The notes: generated from the sequence alone by a model not told the origin. DNA of 64,000 nucleotides from Patella vulgata (GCF_932274485.2 NC_065881.2:79424702-79488701), one strand, 5' to 3'; positions 1 through 13,614 are shown, counted from the first letter of the stretch. Program-made: numbers and translations.

Positions 1-179
1 AAATTAAATGAAACGTCAGACAGTCGTAGTGCCAAACGGTTATCCTACATGGGCGTACGATTCTGTTGGATGGCGATGCACTGTCACTTATTTTCCATTA
101 TTGTTGACGGGAGATGTAAATGTAAATGATAACTGTCGGGAGAGGTATAAAGTATACGGTATCTAACTTATGTGGTCTA

Positions 180-228
180 TACAGCTTGGATGGAGCAGAA
201 AAGTAGTACGTTAAACCCCAATTCATAT
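180..228 (+). mobile_element. SINE family 2, short 3' fragment
   Basis: GGAGCAGAAAAGTAGTACGT and TAAACCCCAATTCAT match the 3' end of the family. Confidence 0.6.
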
Positions 229-1439
229 TATTGCTATTTATCACCCAATAAATAAATTTGATTGGTCAATCAAAAAGGAACTACTTTTTTAAATTTTAAA
301 GAAAAGTTCATTTTTTACTAAAAGAAACTTATTAAAAAGGAACTATTTTATTTAATTGGCCTTGATGGAAACGCTGAGTCAATATAAAGGACTATGCAAT
401 GGTTGAATTGCTGTCAAAAAAGGATGTATCACTACGCCGTAGTGTAATCAGGTTCAGTAAAAGTGAAATCTATAGCAAAGAATTATATTTATTTATTTGT
501 GCATGTAAGAAAAAATTGGGTGATAAATAAAATCTCCTACTCGTCTCTTTTGATACCAAAAAAATATCTTTTTTTTTTTACTTCATTGACTTGTGTTGAT
601 ATTGTTTGATATCAAAAAGGACACGTAGAAGATTCTCTATATAGTCTGGGAAAAGCTCATTTAAAACTATAGTATTTGTGATTTAATAAAGTTGCGGGAG
701 GTTTTGTTTGTATTATTTTGTATTTATAATATAGACAATTGGTTGTTGCGTAATTATTGATGTTTCATAAACAAAGATAAACTCCATACGGATTTTGCCA
801 TAGTAGTTAATGTTTAAGTTTGATCATGGCCACGTGATGTGTATTATTTGAATATGAAAGGAATATTCTACGACATTTGGAAAACATCTAATCTAATTCC
901 GCGCAACGCCCACTTACATAGCTAGTTGATACAGTTGTCATATAAATTCATTATCTGTAAGAAAATGTGCAGGCGAATTGCAAGCGTGAATTTGTTGGGA
1001 ACATATAACTAGAATTTATTTTATCTATTTTGATTGCAGCTGTTTTAGATACTTCTCCTAATGTATCCAACAATTAGGTACAATTTATTAGTTCCAGTAG
1101 TACAACTTCGTATGAGAAATCAGCTTATGAATATGATACAGTACATAGATGTACTAGACTTATAATATCTAACGCTGAAGGTAAGTACATTGTATTTGGC
1201 TTCGGTAATACTATTAATTATAAATTACAGGTACAGACACACAATATGCCACACGGAATAATTAATTCAAACTATACTAAGCAGCAAAAGAAACGTCAGG
1301 TTGGTATGTTACTCTGAATAGACGCATTGCATAAAACTTGCCAAATGTTTTTATTGTATATTTGTGACAACATCTCCAACTTTACCTGAGCAATAAGGCT
1401 CCTTCCCAAACAAAAAATTGAACCCAGGAAATGTTCTCA
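229..1439. other. No gene seen
   Basis: AT-rich DNA without a supportable exon, known motif or repeat shared with the rest of the window. Confidence 0.5.
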
Positions 1440-1680
1440 AAAACGCAACCTGACTTATGAAATGGTAATATGTTCTCCATGATTTTCATGTCCGGACTTA
1501 AACCCGATTGAACATCTTTGGGATGAAATTCAGATGATACTTAATAACGTAGTGCCGATGGATTGTACCAGACTTTTCTGAGAGCGTGGTTCCAGGTGCC
1601 AATGGTGTTCATCAATCGTCTGGTCCACTGATGTATAGACTGTGTACAGACTCTAAACTTTCTCGTAATGTCTTGGAATT
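1440..1680 (+). mobile_element. Tc1/mariner transposase C-terminal relic
   Basis: Around 1490-1545 one frame reads SCPDLNPIEHLWDEIQ, the third catalytic-residue block of Tc1 transposases, followed by a decayed GANG-like C-terminus near 1590-1610. No TIR is evident. It is a different, older Tc1 lineage from the two copies further right. Confidence 0.75.
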
Positions 1681-3485
1681 GTGATGAATTAATCACTAAT
1701 GTGACAACATACTGTTCACAAAAAAATGCTTTAATCCATGTAGTAAGTCTTTTTCTAGAATGATTGGGTTAAAGTGCCGCTCTGATTAGTAATCCGATTT
1801 GTTTACGATAATTGGGAACATAACAGCCCAGCGAGAAGACAGCCATACTACTTTGCCCAACATTATCTTCTACAGCCGTAGCGATATTGTTAGCAGCTTT
1901 CATGAACCAGCATCCTTAGGAACTGAATATATTGGGTAATCCAATACAATTCACAGATTAATAAACAGTTTACTGTTTAAGGGCCATTCAGAAAGGAGAT
2001 AATTACAATTACCCGGCTTCCGAATTTTGAGCCATTTCTGATACCCCAAATGTAAACCAAAATCTTTTTCTGTAATATGCAGCCAATCGGTGTTGAAATA
2101 ACCACATTTAACGAACTAGTTCATCTCCAGTCCAGATCACTATGCCTAAATTTCATGTATTTTGAAATAATGGTTTTACAAAAAAACAAAACACTTTTTT
2201 GTGGCTTTTGTTGGGGGTTAGTGGGTATCCCGATCACCAAGAGGCATTTCGCCTATTTTTCGATAGATCATACAAGACACCAATGATATTGGATTTGCAA
2301 TCTGGAAAGAATCTAGATATCGATCGATGACCAATAAATGATTTAATTACTGACTTTTTATCAGCCTGTGCATATTCTATCTTCATTGATTGTGTGCAGA
2401 ATTTGAGATTTTGTCATTGATAACAGAGGCAAAATTAAATATTAAATTTCATTTTAATTGCCGACATGGAATAGAATATACAGATAATTCTGATATATTC
2501 ACTTTTGACCATAAACCCAATTAGGGTAGATAACCCGTTGATTTAATAGAAACTCAAATAGAGAAAACACATTCTTTTTTTATATTTTATTAACACATTG
2601 AAAACTTATATAATTATCAAAGAAAGATTTAAAAAAAAAATAAAAAAAAATATATATTAAACTTTTCTGAGAATAAAGGAATCGAGTATATTTCGTACCC
2701 AATTTAGGCAAGATGTTATTATATAATCTGTTAATAGATTACATTATACTTATATATAGTCACAACACATATATTTATAATTATAGACATTCAAACAATA
2801 ATAAAGAACAATTTTTATGTTCCATATCTTATTCTTTTGTAGAGTTTTTTTTCCCGCAGAATACCATTTTGTTTGATGATAATAAAACGGAAATATCCAC
2901 ACTCTGTTTCAGAATACAAAGAATAAAAGGGCATATTTCTGTCAATGTGTCTATTACATTAAACTTCGTAAGAATTTTCAAATTTTTAAAAAATTAAATC
3001 AGTTCGTGAGTATAGAGCATTAGAAATGATCATTATTTATTTATTTGTACAACCTTTCCTTTATTTGGGTCGCTTGTGCCTTTGTAGCGATACCAATTTT
3101 AATAAAGTAAAACATCATAATTAAGTTTAGCTTTATGCCCCTTTACAGATGAAAAAAAAGCTTAAAAACACAAAACACATATCAACCCATGGGAACATAA
3201 CACAAACTACGTTAAACTGCCATCAGTTCAGAACTTAAAATCAAATTTAAAAGCTTCATGGATTCTGAACAATCATCATATCGAATTAATTATCGATAAT
3301 GCAGTTTTGACCTAATTTATAGTCATTGTGAGGGATTTGTCAAGTGCATAAAGATATTGTAAAAAAAAAACACTACAGAAGACAGATAGGAGAGCTTGTC
3401 TTTTTACACTTTAATCTCAACAGAGAAAGTAAGAGGACGGCAAATAACCAGCAGATAAGATCGCTATAGCTCTAGTTAATCAGAT
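1681..3485. other. No gene seen; 3' flank of gene A
   Basis: AT-rich, with A/T homopolymers near 2571-2665. Short frames at 2077 and 2713 show no protein-like composition. Confidence 0.5.
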
Positions 3486-6400
3486 TTAATTAAAGAAAGC
3501 GGCAAGAAGAGAAACAACCAGTACAAGAACTGAAGAAACTATGGATGAAGCTCCACATATGCCAGGTCTGAGTTTAGCTACAAGTGATAAGTATATTTCT
3601 TTGGTCTTGGTTTTACTGCACGATCCTAGTTGTGCATTGGTGTTTGCACAAGACGTAAGGTACTCGTGGTATCTGTAAAGAAAAAAAAAGAAACAAAATT
3701 GTGAAGTGGACACGATAAATTATAGTTTTGTTCATGGGTTTGGTTGATAACCAGGCTAATTAAAATCATTTCGTATCCGTCTTTTGAAGGTAGTTTTCTC
3801 CACTTCATATTTTGGTCGACAGACATTTCTTTATACAGTCATCAATTAATTAGTACCCCCCACCCGAACTTTTTGAAAGACAGTAAATGTACAATACCGC
3901 AGATTCTTCTCGGCAAAAAAACACTTACACTGGCCATCTGATTACGTTTCATGCTAACTTCCCACTATCGGGATTCGCGCTACGGTTGAAATCGTCCCTT
4001 TTAATCGTAGAGATCCTATCAGGTTTTATATATTCTGGTCCGTCGTAGCAATCGTGTTAATCGTATCGAAACGTATCAGAAGGTGTCTGCACGTACCATA
4101 TCATGGATTCAATAGGGAAAATCCAATCGTAGCGCATCGTACGACAGTTAAAACCTAACATTAAGAAAATCGTAAAAGTAGATTAGGACAAGCATTACTG
4201 TAACTAAAAGACCACGTGATGAGATAACGGCTTTCATTGGTTAATTGCCGTGTGGTGCAAATGGAGGTCGGTGCGTTTTGTAAGATGACTGAAATGTGTG
4301 ATCTGTGTGATTTTTTTTTAAAATATATTTTCTGGATAATTTGTTTTGACCCGTATCGTTCCAAAAGTGTTTGTAATTTAATATTCATTAATCTCTCATG
4401 TAATTCATATATTATACACAAACGATTTTATAAACAAATCTCTCTCTCCCATAAGATACATTATGGGAGATTAGATAAAGAGCTGTCAGTTCTCACTATA
4501 ATAGTTAAAAGCTAGATAATGTAAAGGGAATTTGCTGAAGATTTCAGTCAAATTGGTCCACTCTGAACCGAGATTTTAGCGATTGAATTTTCGGCCTAGT
4601 CTCGATCAACATTACTAAAGTGGGTAAAATAAAAACATAGTCTCGATTATCCATTTCATGTTTGAATTATGAATGGAAGTCGAACAGCAAATCGGAACCT
4701 AATCCAATACACATCGATAAGTTAATTAATGTCTAATTGATAATTTAGTTAACATTTCAGGCCTAAAGAAAGACCTGCAATAGGCATATTTACCTCTTGC
4801 ATTATTGGTCTCTTTTTTGTAAATCATTTTTTTTTTTCATTTTAAGTGAAGCCTGTACCATAACAGGCCCTGGACTGGACGCTTACGACTGGCCCCCGGA
4901 TCCATTCACTTGATTTGATAATTGTTTATTTTTTGCAATGTCTATTTTCTGTCTTGTCCGCAGGTTTATCTTGTAGATTTTTATTTTGCGTGTAGTGCGG
5001 TCCTCATGCACTTATACTATAATCTATGTTTAACCAAAATGATTCTGTTTTAGCCGATTTACGATTTACATTGTTTACTCAATTCATTAACCGATAGTAT
5101 TCCATTTACAAACGAAAAGATAAAATATAGTCAAAGTTTTCTTAATGTAACAGTAGCAATTTCGAAAGATGGCAAAATTGAAACCAGCCTATATTATAAA
5201 AACACGATACACACTAATGTATTATAGTATCTAATAATAAAGTTAAATATTCCAGACTTCATGAAGAAAGAAAGTAATAAACCCTTCGCAAGAAAAGGGG
5301 ATGTGTTCCTTTCAAATCAGGGTGAACTGATCAAAAGTTAGAAAATGAAACCAGCGGCTGCCAGGCAAGATACGCCCACATTTTGCAAGAGATGGATAGT
5401 GAACAAGCTAAAAACAAACGGGATTTTTTGTACAATCAGGGGCCATAATCCAGAAAGTTATGGTCTGAAATGCGCAAATATTAAAAGGGACTGCGATCTT
5501 TGGGATATAAAGATATGTTTTAAGTTTCATCAGAATCGAATAAAAATTGTGACCTCTAGAGGGTCGACAACCTTCGTATGGCGTACTTTTACACAATTTG
5601 CGTACAAAGAGCGGCCAAAATTCGAATTCAACCTTCATTATGGTGGAATGGTGAAATATTTAAACGGTTTTTAAAATCGGGACAAAAAAATGTGACCTCT
5701 AGAGAATCCGCAAGCTACAAATGCCATTTTTCGAACAATCAGGGGCCATAATACAGGAAGTTGAGTTCGGGTATCCGCGATTATCAAAAGGATCCAAGAT
5801 CTTAGTGTGTAATGGTGATATATTCACATTTTTTTAAATCAGATAAAAAAAAATGTGACCTCTACAAGGACCACAAGCTAACAATGTGATTTGTTGCTCA
5901 ATCAAGGGCCATAATTCAGGAAGTTACGATCCGATATGCGAGGATATCGAAAGGAACCAAGATCTTTGGGTTATACACTTACATGTCAAATTTCATCAAA
6001 ATCAGAAGAAAATTGTGACCTCTTGGGGTCCACAACCTTGATATACGAGATGTTTACACTATTTGCGTACGAGGGGCGTCCATTTTGTCCGGCAGTTTTT
6101 GTCTGATTTTCACGAAATTCGAACTCAACCAAAATAACACTGTAACAGTGATATATTTGAACGTTTCTTTTAAATCGGATAATAATTGTGACATCTTGAG
6201 GGACCTCAAGCTAAAAACGCGATTTTTCGTACAATCAGGAGCCATAATTCAGGCAGTTACAATCCAAATATCGAAAGAAATCAAGACCTTTGGGTTATAA
6301 ACTTACATTTCAAGTTTCATCAAAATCAAAAGAAACTTGTGACCTCTAGAGGGTCCACAACTTTGATATACCATATTTTTACGCTATTTGAGAACCAGAG

Positions 6401-8922
6401 GCGGCCATTTTGGCTGTCAGTTTTGGGCCGATGTTCACGAAATTCAAACTCAGCCATCCTTAGGGTGTAACGGTGATATACTAAAACGGTTTTTTAAATC
6501 GGATAAAAATTATGACCTCTATAGGGTCCACAAGCTAAAAACGAGATTTTTCGTACAATCAGGGGCCATAAATCAGGAGGTTACGGTCCCTTATGCGAGA
6601 ATATCGAAAGGAACCGAGATCTTTGGGTTATAAACTTACATTTCAAGTTTCATTAAAATTGTGACCTCTATAGGGTCCACAAGCTAAACACGTGATTTTT
6701 ATTACAATTAGGGGCCATAATCCATGAAATTTCGATCCGATACATGCCAATATCGCAAGCAACCGAGATCTTTTGGAGATAAACCTATCGTCAAAATCGG
6801 ATAAGAATTGTGACCTGTATAGTGTCCACGAACAATTCTGGACGGACGGACAGGTACGACGACAATATACGTCCACATGAAAAAAAAAATAAATTGATAA
6901 ATAGTTTCCAAATTTACGCAGGATTCTGAAGAAATCGAGATTCGATTCGGATTTTTCAAAACCTTCAGTATCCAAGTGTGGGGACGGACACACGATGCCA
7001 TTTATGCTCATGTTATTTTAATCGAGGGCGATTCAATTCAGATCACCACAGATACAGAATTGCATGTGAAGTCAAATATGAATTGTAAATCCAATTATGT
7101 GATTTATATCATATGACATGCAATGAGTGTTCTGAAAAATATATTGGGAAAACTGATGACCAACTAAATATAAGAATGAATCGCCATCGTTTGCAAATTA
7201 GCACCCGGAAAACAGAACAATCCAAGTCAGTACCCATTTGGATAAATGCGAACGAGGCGTATTCAAAGTTTTTCCTCTTTACAAAGAAAGTTCTAAAAAT
7301 AGTCACTTATTAGAATGTAACGAAATGTATTTTATTAAAAAATATTATGCCCTAATACGCGTATATTAATAATATTAGATGTTATATTTTATTATATTTT
7401 ACTATTTGGAATTGTACTTAATTAATTTGATATTTTTTCCTGTTTCATAACTACGCTCTGACGTAACGTCATTGTATACTTTTCTCTCTGATTTGCCCAC
7501 CCTTGCCCAGCAGATGTATGTATTGGGAGTCATAGTGTGTTCACTACGATACAGAACTGCAGGATTTTCTCCCCCCCCCCCACAAGCGGTCCAGCAAACG
7601 ATTCTGTGGTAAAATTGCAAATTTGGGGGCACATGTATCGTTGCTCATATAATCTCCCTTCTATAACATTTGTATACATTGTTACCTATCGAAGTCAAGT
7701 GACAACTGACAGTCATCAAGTGACATCTATGCATGCCAAGCATGGACAACTCATCGAAAAGTCATATATATACTGTTCCAAAAAAAAAACTAGGGGATAT
7801 TGAAATGCAAGTATGTACCTATGCACGTTGTGATAAATAGTCATGGACACTTGAATGTTTTGAGAGTATGTTCACAAATAAAGAACATATCGCCCCAACA
7901 GAATCACTGAGCTTTACATAAATCAGCTTTATGTAAACTTGTACCAAGTTACAGAAATTCGAGTTACACCCCAAACGATTAGAAATCGGCTACCTTTGCA
8001 TGCGCGACGACCACGTGTTGTGTCTCCATTAATTTGCCAGCATATGGCAAACAGGCGTCAATGGTGTAAGCAGCGTAGAAATTGAGGTAATCGTCGATGG
8101 GCGCGTGTAATGTTCGCAGATGAGTCAAGATTTACTATGGATTTCACTGATAGGCGTGTTCGCGTTTGGAGGCGTGTAAATGAGCGCCATGCTAACGTTA
8201 ACGTCAGACAGCATGACAGATTCGGGCTTGGGTCCGTTTATGGTGTGGGAAGGAATCACCATGACTGGCAGAGCGGACTTGCATATTGTTTATGGAAGGG
8301 TCACTGGTGTGTACTACCGTGACCACATCCTAGCACCGATAGTTCTGCCCTTTGCTCAACGTACCGGTCGACGTTTCATCTTTCAAGATGATAATGGCTG
8401 TGTCCATCGCGCTCGTGTCGTGAATGACTACCTCCAGTGTCACCATATTGTCTATTTGTCTTGGCAAGCCATGAGTACTGACCTTTTCCCCTGTAGAGCA
8501 TGTCTGGGACATGATGGGGAGACGTGTTCGTCGACGTCAATGGACAACACTGCAAGAATTGGCCTTGGTACTGCAAGAGGAGTGGGTCAGATTGCCCCAA
8601 ATCGTGATTTGACGGTTCATTAGGAGCATGCCACGACGAATTGCTGAATGTCTACAGGATTGGTAGAGCAATTACTCATTATTAAGACAAAAATCAAAAA
8701 CATCCATTTTCTCTTTTGACAGTGTAGGCAATTGGCCTGTTATTAACATACACTGGTTACAGCAGTGCATTTCCGCAGTTTTGTATTGTTTCAGAATATC
8801 CCCTACTATTTTTGAAGAGTATATTACATTATGTTATAATCAATATGACCTGAAGAGAACTGAAACGTTTGCAATAAACATATTTCTTTTGTCAACGCAA
8901 TTGTATCAGTCAACTCTCGTAT

Positions 8923-8970
<48 letters not shown>

Positions 8971-8989
8971 GAATAGTCATACGAGAGTA

Positions 8990-9024
<35 letters not shown>

Positions 9025-12000
9025 GTCATATGAGAGTTGACTGATACAATTTGTCTGTGTTAGCTTACAATATTTTGATTCTCGCGATTCGATATTCAAA
9101 AATATGGACTGTTTCTATCAAAGAATCATACATACTTGCAAAAGGCGATGCGTTCCTCGGCGAAGGTAGAATCGCTGCTTAATGTTATGTTATTTTCTTC
9201 CAGTTTGTCCCCTGTACAACCAACTATGGCGGTATAATTAACACATGTTCCATCATACTCTGAAAACAAAAACAATTTCTTATAAAAGCTGAAATGGTGC
9301 TTTGCATTAGTATTAGAATTGGAAAGAGAATCTTGTAATTAACAGAAAAATAACTCCTAAAAACAGCTGCCATGAAATTTTTCTTACTACATATAGCAGA
9401 AACATCGATTACATTAGATACATTTCACGCACACTACAGGTTGATACAAATTTAAAATATTGATAAAAATAATAAATGAAGTACAATCAATATACTTAAC
9501 AACATATTTCTATACAGATATATCACAAAGGGGTTAACAGCCTACTATTCTGAACCAATTCTGATACACGGGACCTTGACTTTTCGTTCCATATAGAAGT
9601 TTACCTTTCCGGGCCAACAGCCCCGCAGCACAGACATGTGAAAATACAGATAGAATGCGAGAAAGAAATTTTGCTTTTTGTAATATTCTTCACATAATAA
9701 ATAAATGATACATTAATTAATTGCACATGTATCTTTTTGAAAAGAAATTCAATTGATTATCTAAACTTAGTCTATGCAGAAAGTCTTCACGATGGAACTC
9801 AGTCAAGGTTTTGAAGTACCTCTCCATCAGTTAGAATCAAAGTTAACTTGTCCCAAAGCATCGACCATTACAATTGCTTACCCCTGCTTAGCTTTAGCGG
9901 AAAATGTTAATCATTGAACTCAGTCAAGACATTCATCTAGTGTGCATTTACACTAAGTTTAAACATTCTACCTCAATTAAAATCAGGGTTGTTATGTTCC
10001 ATACTCTTGACCAATCAAATTGCTGCTTAGCCGAAGTTGAAAATTCTCATCATCGAGCTTAGTCAAGTTATTGATATAATGAATCGATACTTTGCGTTTC
10101 ATCAATTTCATTCAGATAGTTATCGTAATCCAAAGTTTTTAACCAATCAAATTGCTTATCTCTGTTTGGCCTTAGTAGAACACGCACATGGTCGAATAGA
10201 CACCTACACCAAGTCTGAACATTCTGTGCGATTTAGAAGTCGAGTTATTGTGTCACAAAGCATCCACCAATCAGATTGCTTATCTCTGCTTAGCCGAAGC
10301 AGTAAATGCTCATCTTCGAACTCCATCAAGGTATGCACATAATAAACACAACCAAGTATGAACACTGAATTGTGAACACTCAATTATCGTGCCCCAAAAA
10401 GTGTGACGGACAGACAGACGAGACCCATTTTAATAGCCCACTACTTTTTTTCGAAAGGCGGGGGACAATAAAACAACTTACCGCTCTTACGAGAACACAT
10501 AGTTTTTAGAACTTCTGTATATTGATTTGAAGAGGCTACCAATTGTTTGGTTTCAGTTGTTCCACAAGCTATGTGTGTATCCGCTATGCATTTCACTGCT
10601 TTGGATATGGCATCCATTTTTTCTGAATCAATGGGACATACAAATGGTTAATAATTAAAAATAAAACATAACAGTTTATACATAGGCAATAATATATAGC
10701 CACGAGGATATCTCAGATTCGGGTTGGTCATTAATCAGTGAATTTACAAATGAACAATTCGGGATCAAAAACACAATTGGAACTGCACCCCTCCATTCGA
10801 TAATCGGCTTTATATTGTGTAAATAAACCAATTCATTGCGATTTTCTACAAGACTGCTTATTTTTCATGAGTTGATATAAATACATAAATGGCGACTCGC
10901 GTCCTATTTTTCTGTAACAAGATGGTTAATGAAGATGAGAGTTTATACAAGGAACCCCGTCTTTATTAGCCCAGTCGGAGCAGAACAGTAGAACGCTAAA
11001 CCCCCTTTCTTTTCATTTCATTTCATACAAGGATCGTCGCGGATGAACTGAGTATTCCATTACTATACTGAACTGGACAACTAACACCAAATATTTGCAG
11101 TTTGTGGGCAATATATATATTTTTTCACGAAGTGATCCACGCTAAAATGTACCCAGATTAATTATTTAGTATTTAATTTAGAAAACATCCAGGCTTGCAT
11201 TCACATTGGCACATTCGGTGACGGTGGCTTGCAAGTTCTCTCTTTCGTTTGCAGAGGATGTTGCGAATATCGCCATTTGCTAGCGATCCAGAATACCTCA
11301 AACGATAATCAGCAAATTTAAAGTTATGAACATTTTACTTTCGGTCGCTATTGATCTCGGACCGCTGTCGTTATCTTTCATACAAGGTTTACGGTAAAGC
11401 GCGTAGGCTTATATACTATTCAAAAAAAGTAGGGGATATTTGATTTTGGGGGCATAATACTAAAATATGCAAATGACTACGAAAAAAGTCACTATAGAAC
11501 CTAACAGAAGAAACATTTCCAGTTACATGTGACGCCCAAACGCACCAATAGCTACCGCATGGAATGCAGGTGATGCTTGGGATCATCATGGGGGTCCAAC
11601 CCAAGATTTGCATGACTCTGACTTTGAATGTTACAGTCATTGTGGCATTGAATTCCAGGGTGGAAACATCAGTTTAATTGTTTTAGTGACCAGAAAACAA
11701 ATTTTGATATGCGTCGGCTTACCCAAAATGAAAGGTTACGTGCCCTTGGCATGCTACAGATCGGCACAACACAGGCGGTTGTGGCGCGGACGATGAATGT
11801 TTCTCAGTCTGTCATAAGCAGGCTATGGTCCAGATACCGTGATACACAATCTGTACAGGACAGACCACGCTCAGGTCGACCAAGGGCGACAACTCAAGCC
11901 CAGGATCGATTTATCCGTACCTTGGCCTTGAGAAATCGTGTCATCACAGCAAATCAGATCAGCGCTCGTCTTCAAACAGACACTGGTGTGAGAGTGAGTG

Positions 12001-13614
12001 GCCAGACGATTCGGAATCGACTGCATAGGGGTCACCTTCGCGCCCGACGTCCTCGCGTGATCCCTTGTTTGAGAGATCATCACATTCAGGCAAGACGTCG
12101 TTGGTGTAGGGATCGTCAACACTGGGATAATCGACGCTGGAGCAATGTGATGTTTTCAGATGAGTCAAGGTTCACTGTTGATTTTTTGGACAGACGTAGG
12201 AGGGTGTGGCGTCGTCGAAACGAGCGCTTCCAAGACGTTAACGTCATCAGACATGATCGATTTGGGGGTGGTTCTTTTATGGTGTGGGGAGGCATCACTG
12301 TTGCTGGAAGAACGGCTTTACATGTTGTTGCAGGGCGTGTTACAGGCCAGTACTACCGGGACAACATCTTGGCAGTCCATGTTGTGCCGTTCGCACGACG
12401 TCATGGCCGCCGTTTCATCTTCCAGGATGACAACGCAAGATGTCACAGGGCCAGGATCGTTACAGGTTACCTCCAACAACAGAACATCACCACATTACCT
12501 TGGCCAGCACTGAGTCCCGACCTCTCCCCATCGAGCATGTCTGGGACATGCTTGGACAGAGGTTACGTCAACGTCAACAACGTCCTGCCAATGTCAAAGA
12601 ACTTGCTGCTGCGTTGCAACAGGAATGGGACAATCTGGACCAAAATGACCTTAGACGTCTCATTAGGAGTATGCCACGTCGGATCAATGCTTGTTTGGCA
12701 AACAGAGGAGGATTTACCCGTTACTGACTTGGTTGTGATGCTGTGGTAACTTTGCTGTTTGACCCCGGGTATCATTTTACCCTTATAATGGTCAGTCTGT
12801 GCCTTACTTAGTCTAACGATCATTTGGAATAAATCGATGAATGTGAACTTCATTTCATTTTGTCATTTGTTTCTTCGTCAGTTTCATTAGGTGACTTTAA
12901 TAACACTTAAAAATCAAATATCCCCTACTTTTTTTGAATAGTATAATTCTAGATCGGAAGGTTACAATGTTTCAAGCCATATTTTAATAGGAATATCAGT
13001 CAGAAAATAGTTCCATTTCGTTCAGTATTTACACAGATATTATGAGCTCAAATTCTATAGATCTTAGGTGTTCCCAATGTAAAAACAAGTCCACTGCCAA
13101 ATCTAATTGATAGACCTGTTTTTACTTTAGATAACATGTCAGGCCCAAAGAAAGTACACCTCGAATAGGCAGATATAGCTCTTGCATAATAAATCTTTAA
13201 TTAACTATTAAATAAACAATCTGATTAAATATTATCGTGAAGTAAGCCGTTTGCGATTTGATATTTTCCGAGAAATACAAATAAAATAAAACCAAGTACG
13301 AACAATCCAAACCATTAGACAAAATTCGAAATCATGCACAATTACTTTAAAGATCACGGATAAAGAATAAATGTCAACGTCTCGTAACGTTTAAACTGAA
13401 TTTCATTCTTTTAACGCCAGGGACATTTACACCTTAGACATCACAAAGTACCTACCGCCACATATAACAGTTATATCACCCGAACCTAATGTGGGTAATT
13501 CATAAAAAGACAACACTGAATCTCCAGTCAGACCATTGTTTGAATTACATGCAGAAATGTCAGTAGTGTATCCATTACAGTTCTTATTGTTGATCTGGCA
13601 CTCAACAAGACAAC
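3486..13614 (-). CDS. Gene A: secreted two-module, 12-cysteine protein with GPI-type tail (5' exon not found)
   Basis: Four exons are visible: 13456-13614, 10482-10622, 9136-9259 and 3486-3672, each bounded by AG/GT and joining in one open frame. They total 611 nt, and a 37-nt first exon like that of genes B and C would complete the frame. The product carries cysteines at the spacing C-x9-C-x28-C-x12-C-x7-C-x22-C (module 1) followed by C-x8-C-x25-C-x8-C-x9-C-x20-C (module 2), the same plan as B and C. An extra cysteine (VECQ) lies ahead of module 1. N-glycosylation sequons NYT and NIT occur in exon 4. The C-terminus (SSVLVLVVSLLAAFFN) is hydrophobic after GASS, as in a GPI-anchor signal. The exon 2/3 junction is phase 1, against phase 2 in B and C. 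The signal-peptide exon should lie between 13.6 and 28.3 kb on the minus strand but I could not find it, so loss or strong divergence is possible. Function is unknown; a cell-surface or secreted role is inferred. Confidence 0.75.
3953..4157 (+). mobile_element. MITE about 205 bp, copy 1
   Basis: Homologous along its length to 50216-50421, containing repeated CGTATCGAAxCGTATC and TGCACGTACC blocks. The ends are degenerate inverted repeats (TAACTTCCCACTATCG and the complement of CCTAAC). It lies in intron 4 of gene A. No coding capacity. Confidence 0.65.
5351..6888 (+). mobile_element. Tandem-core repeat element, copy 1 (intron 4 of gene A)
   Basis: Starts with CCAGCGGCTGCCAGGCA and ends near the GACGACAATATACGTCC block. 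The core is about nine units of 150-170 bp, each beginning GTGACCTCTAGAGGGTCC or a variant and alternating two subtypes (one with GGGGCCATAAT, one with TTCACGAAATTCGAACTC), giving a composite period near 325 bp. Short open frames here are incidental. A non-autonomous element with a tandem core, recalling the oyster pearl and Helentron-associated classes, but the assignment is unproven. Confidence 0.7.
7030..7313 (+). mobile_element. GIY-YIG endonuclease relic, Penelope-like element candidate
   Basis: The stretch encodes NYVIYII followed, in a neighbouring frame, by TCNECSEKYIGKT, then NIRMNRHRLQI. The pattern of a GIY-like strand, CxxC, YIGxT and RMNRH matches the GIY-YIG nuclease domain fused to Penelope-like reverse transcriptases. 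Only this C-terminal piece is seen; no reverse transcriptase lies upstream. A free-standing GIY-YIG gene is less likely because the frame is short and broken. Confidence 0.6.
7769..8822 (+). mobile_element. Degenerate Tc1-like transposon, internally deleted
   Basis: Both ends resemble the TIR of the 11.4-kb copy (TAGGGGATATT, and its complement near 8810), so this is the same or a sister family. The transposase is reduced to the catalytic half: FADESRF near 8110 and RFIFQDDN near 8375 are readable in two different frames. The N-terminal DNA-binding part is mostly missing and the C-terminal part is scrambled. A non-autonomous relic in intron 4 of gene A. Confidence 0.85.
8900..9050. repeat. 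Palindrome with (TA)n core
   Basis: TTGTATCAGTCAACTCTCGT at 8901 is matched by its complement at 9031-9050; a third half-copy (GTCATACGAGAGTATG) lies between two TA tracts. A cruciform-prone microsatellite next to the degenerate Tc1 copy. Confidence 0.85.
9780..10475 (+). repeat. Second tandem-core repeat family, intron 3 of gene A
   Basis: About four degenerate units built around GAACTCAGTCAAG, CCAATCAAATTGCTTA and GCTTAGCCGAAG blocks, ending with GACGGACAGACAGACGAG and GAAAGGCGGGGGACAA. This 3' end style is common in mollusc tandem-core repeats (recall, not searched). A fragment of the same terminal block recurs at 33340-33365. Confidence 0.6.
10960..11026 (+). mobile_element. SINE family 2, 3' fragment in intron 2 of gene A
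   Basis: CCGTCTTTATTAGCCCAGTC, GGAGCAGAACAGTAGAACGC and the TTTCATTTCATTTCAT tail. Confidence 0.8.
11414..12942 (+). mobile_element. Tc1-like DNA transposon, near-complete, in intron 2 of gene A
   Basis: A 1.53-kb element bounded by TA and by terminal inverted repeats of about 35 bp (ACTATTCAAAAAAAGTAGGG at the left and its complement at the right). It carries a transposase frame from 11709. Visible are an N-terminal helix-turn-helix region, a GRPR motif (residues 56-59), D151 in SDESRF and D241 in FQDDN. The third catalytic residue, E in PIEHVWD, is in the next frame, 34 residues after D241, giving DD34E. One missing base in the C-run near 12530 shifts the frame; the second frame then runs to the canonical GGFTRY end at 12727. 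The single defect and near-identical TIRs suggest a young copy, now non-autonomous. Same orientation as the window, opposite to gene A. Confidence 0.92.

Noticed and set aside
5345-6633. Several open frames of 60-122 codons with similar peptides
   Set aside because: They repeat with the 160-bp units of the tandem-core element and have no conserved protein motif; open frames are incidental.
8180-8623. Independent 147-codon gene
   Set aside because: It is the degenerate Tc1 transposase (RFIFQDDN block) between recognisable TIRs.
9400-9425. Possible signal-peptide exon (MFLLYVV then GTAAGA on the minus strand) for gene A
   Set aside because: It lies between exons 3 and 4, downstream of where exon 1 must be, and does not align with the B/C first exon beyond ATGTTTCT.
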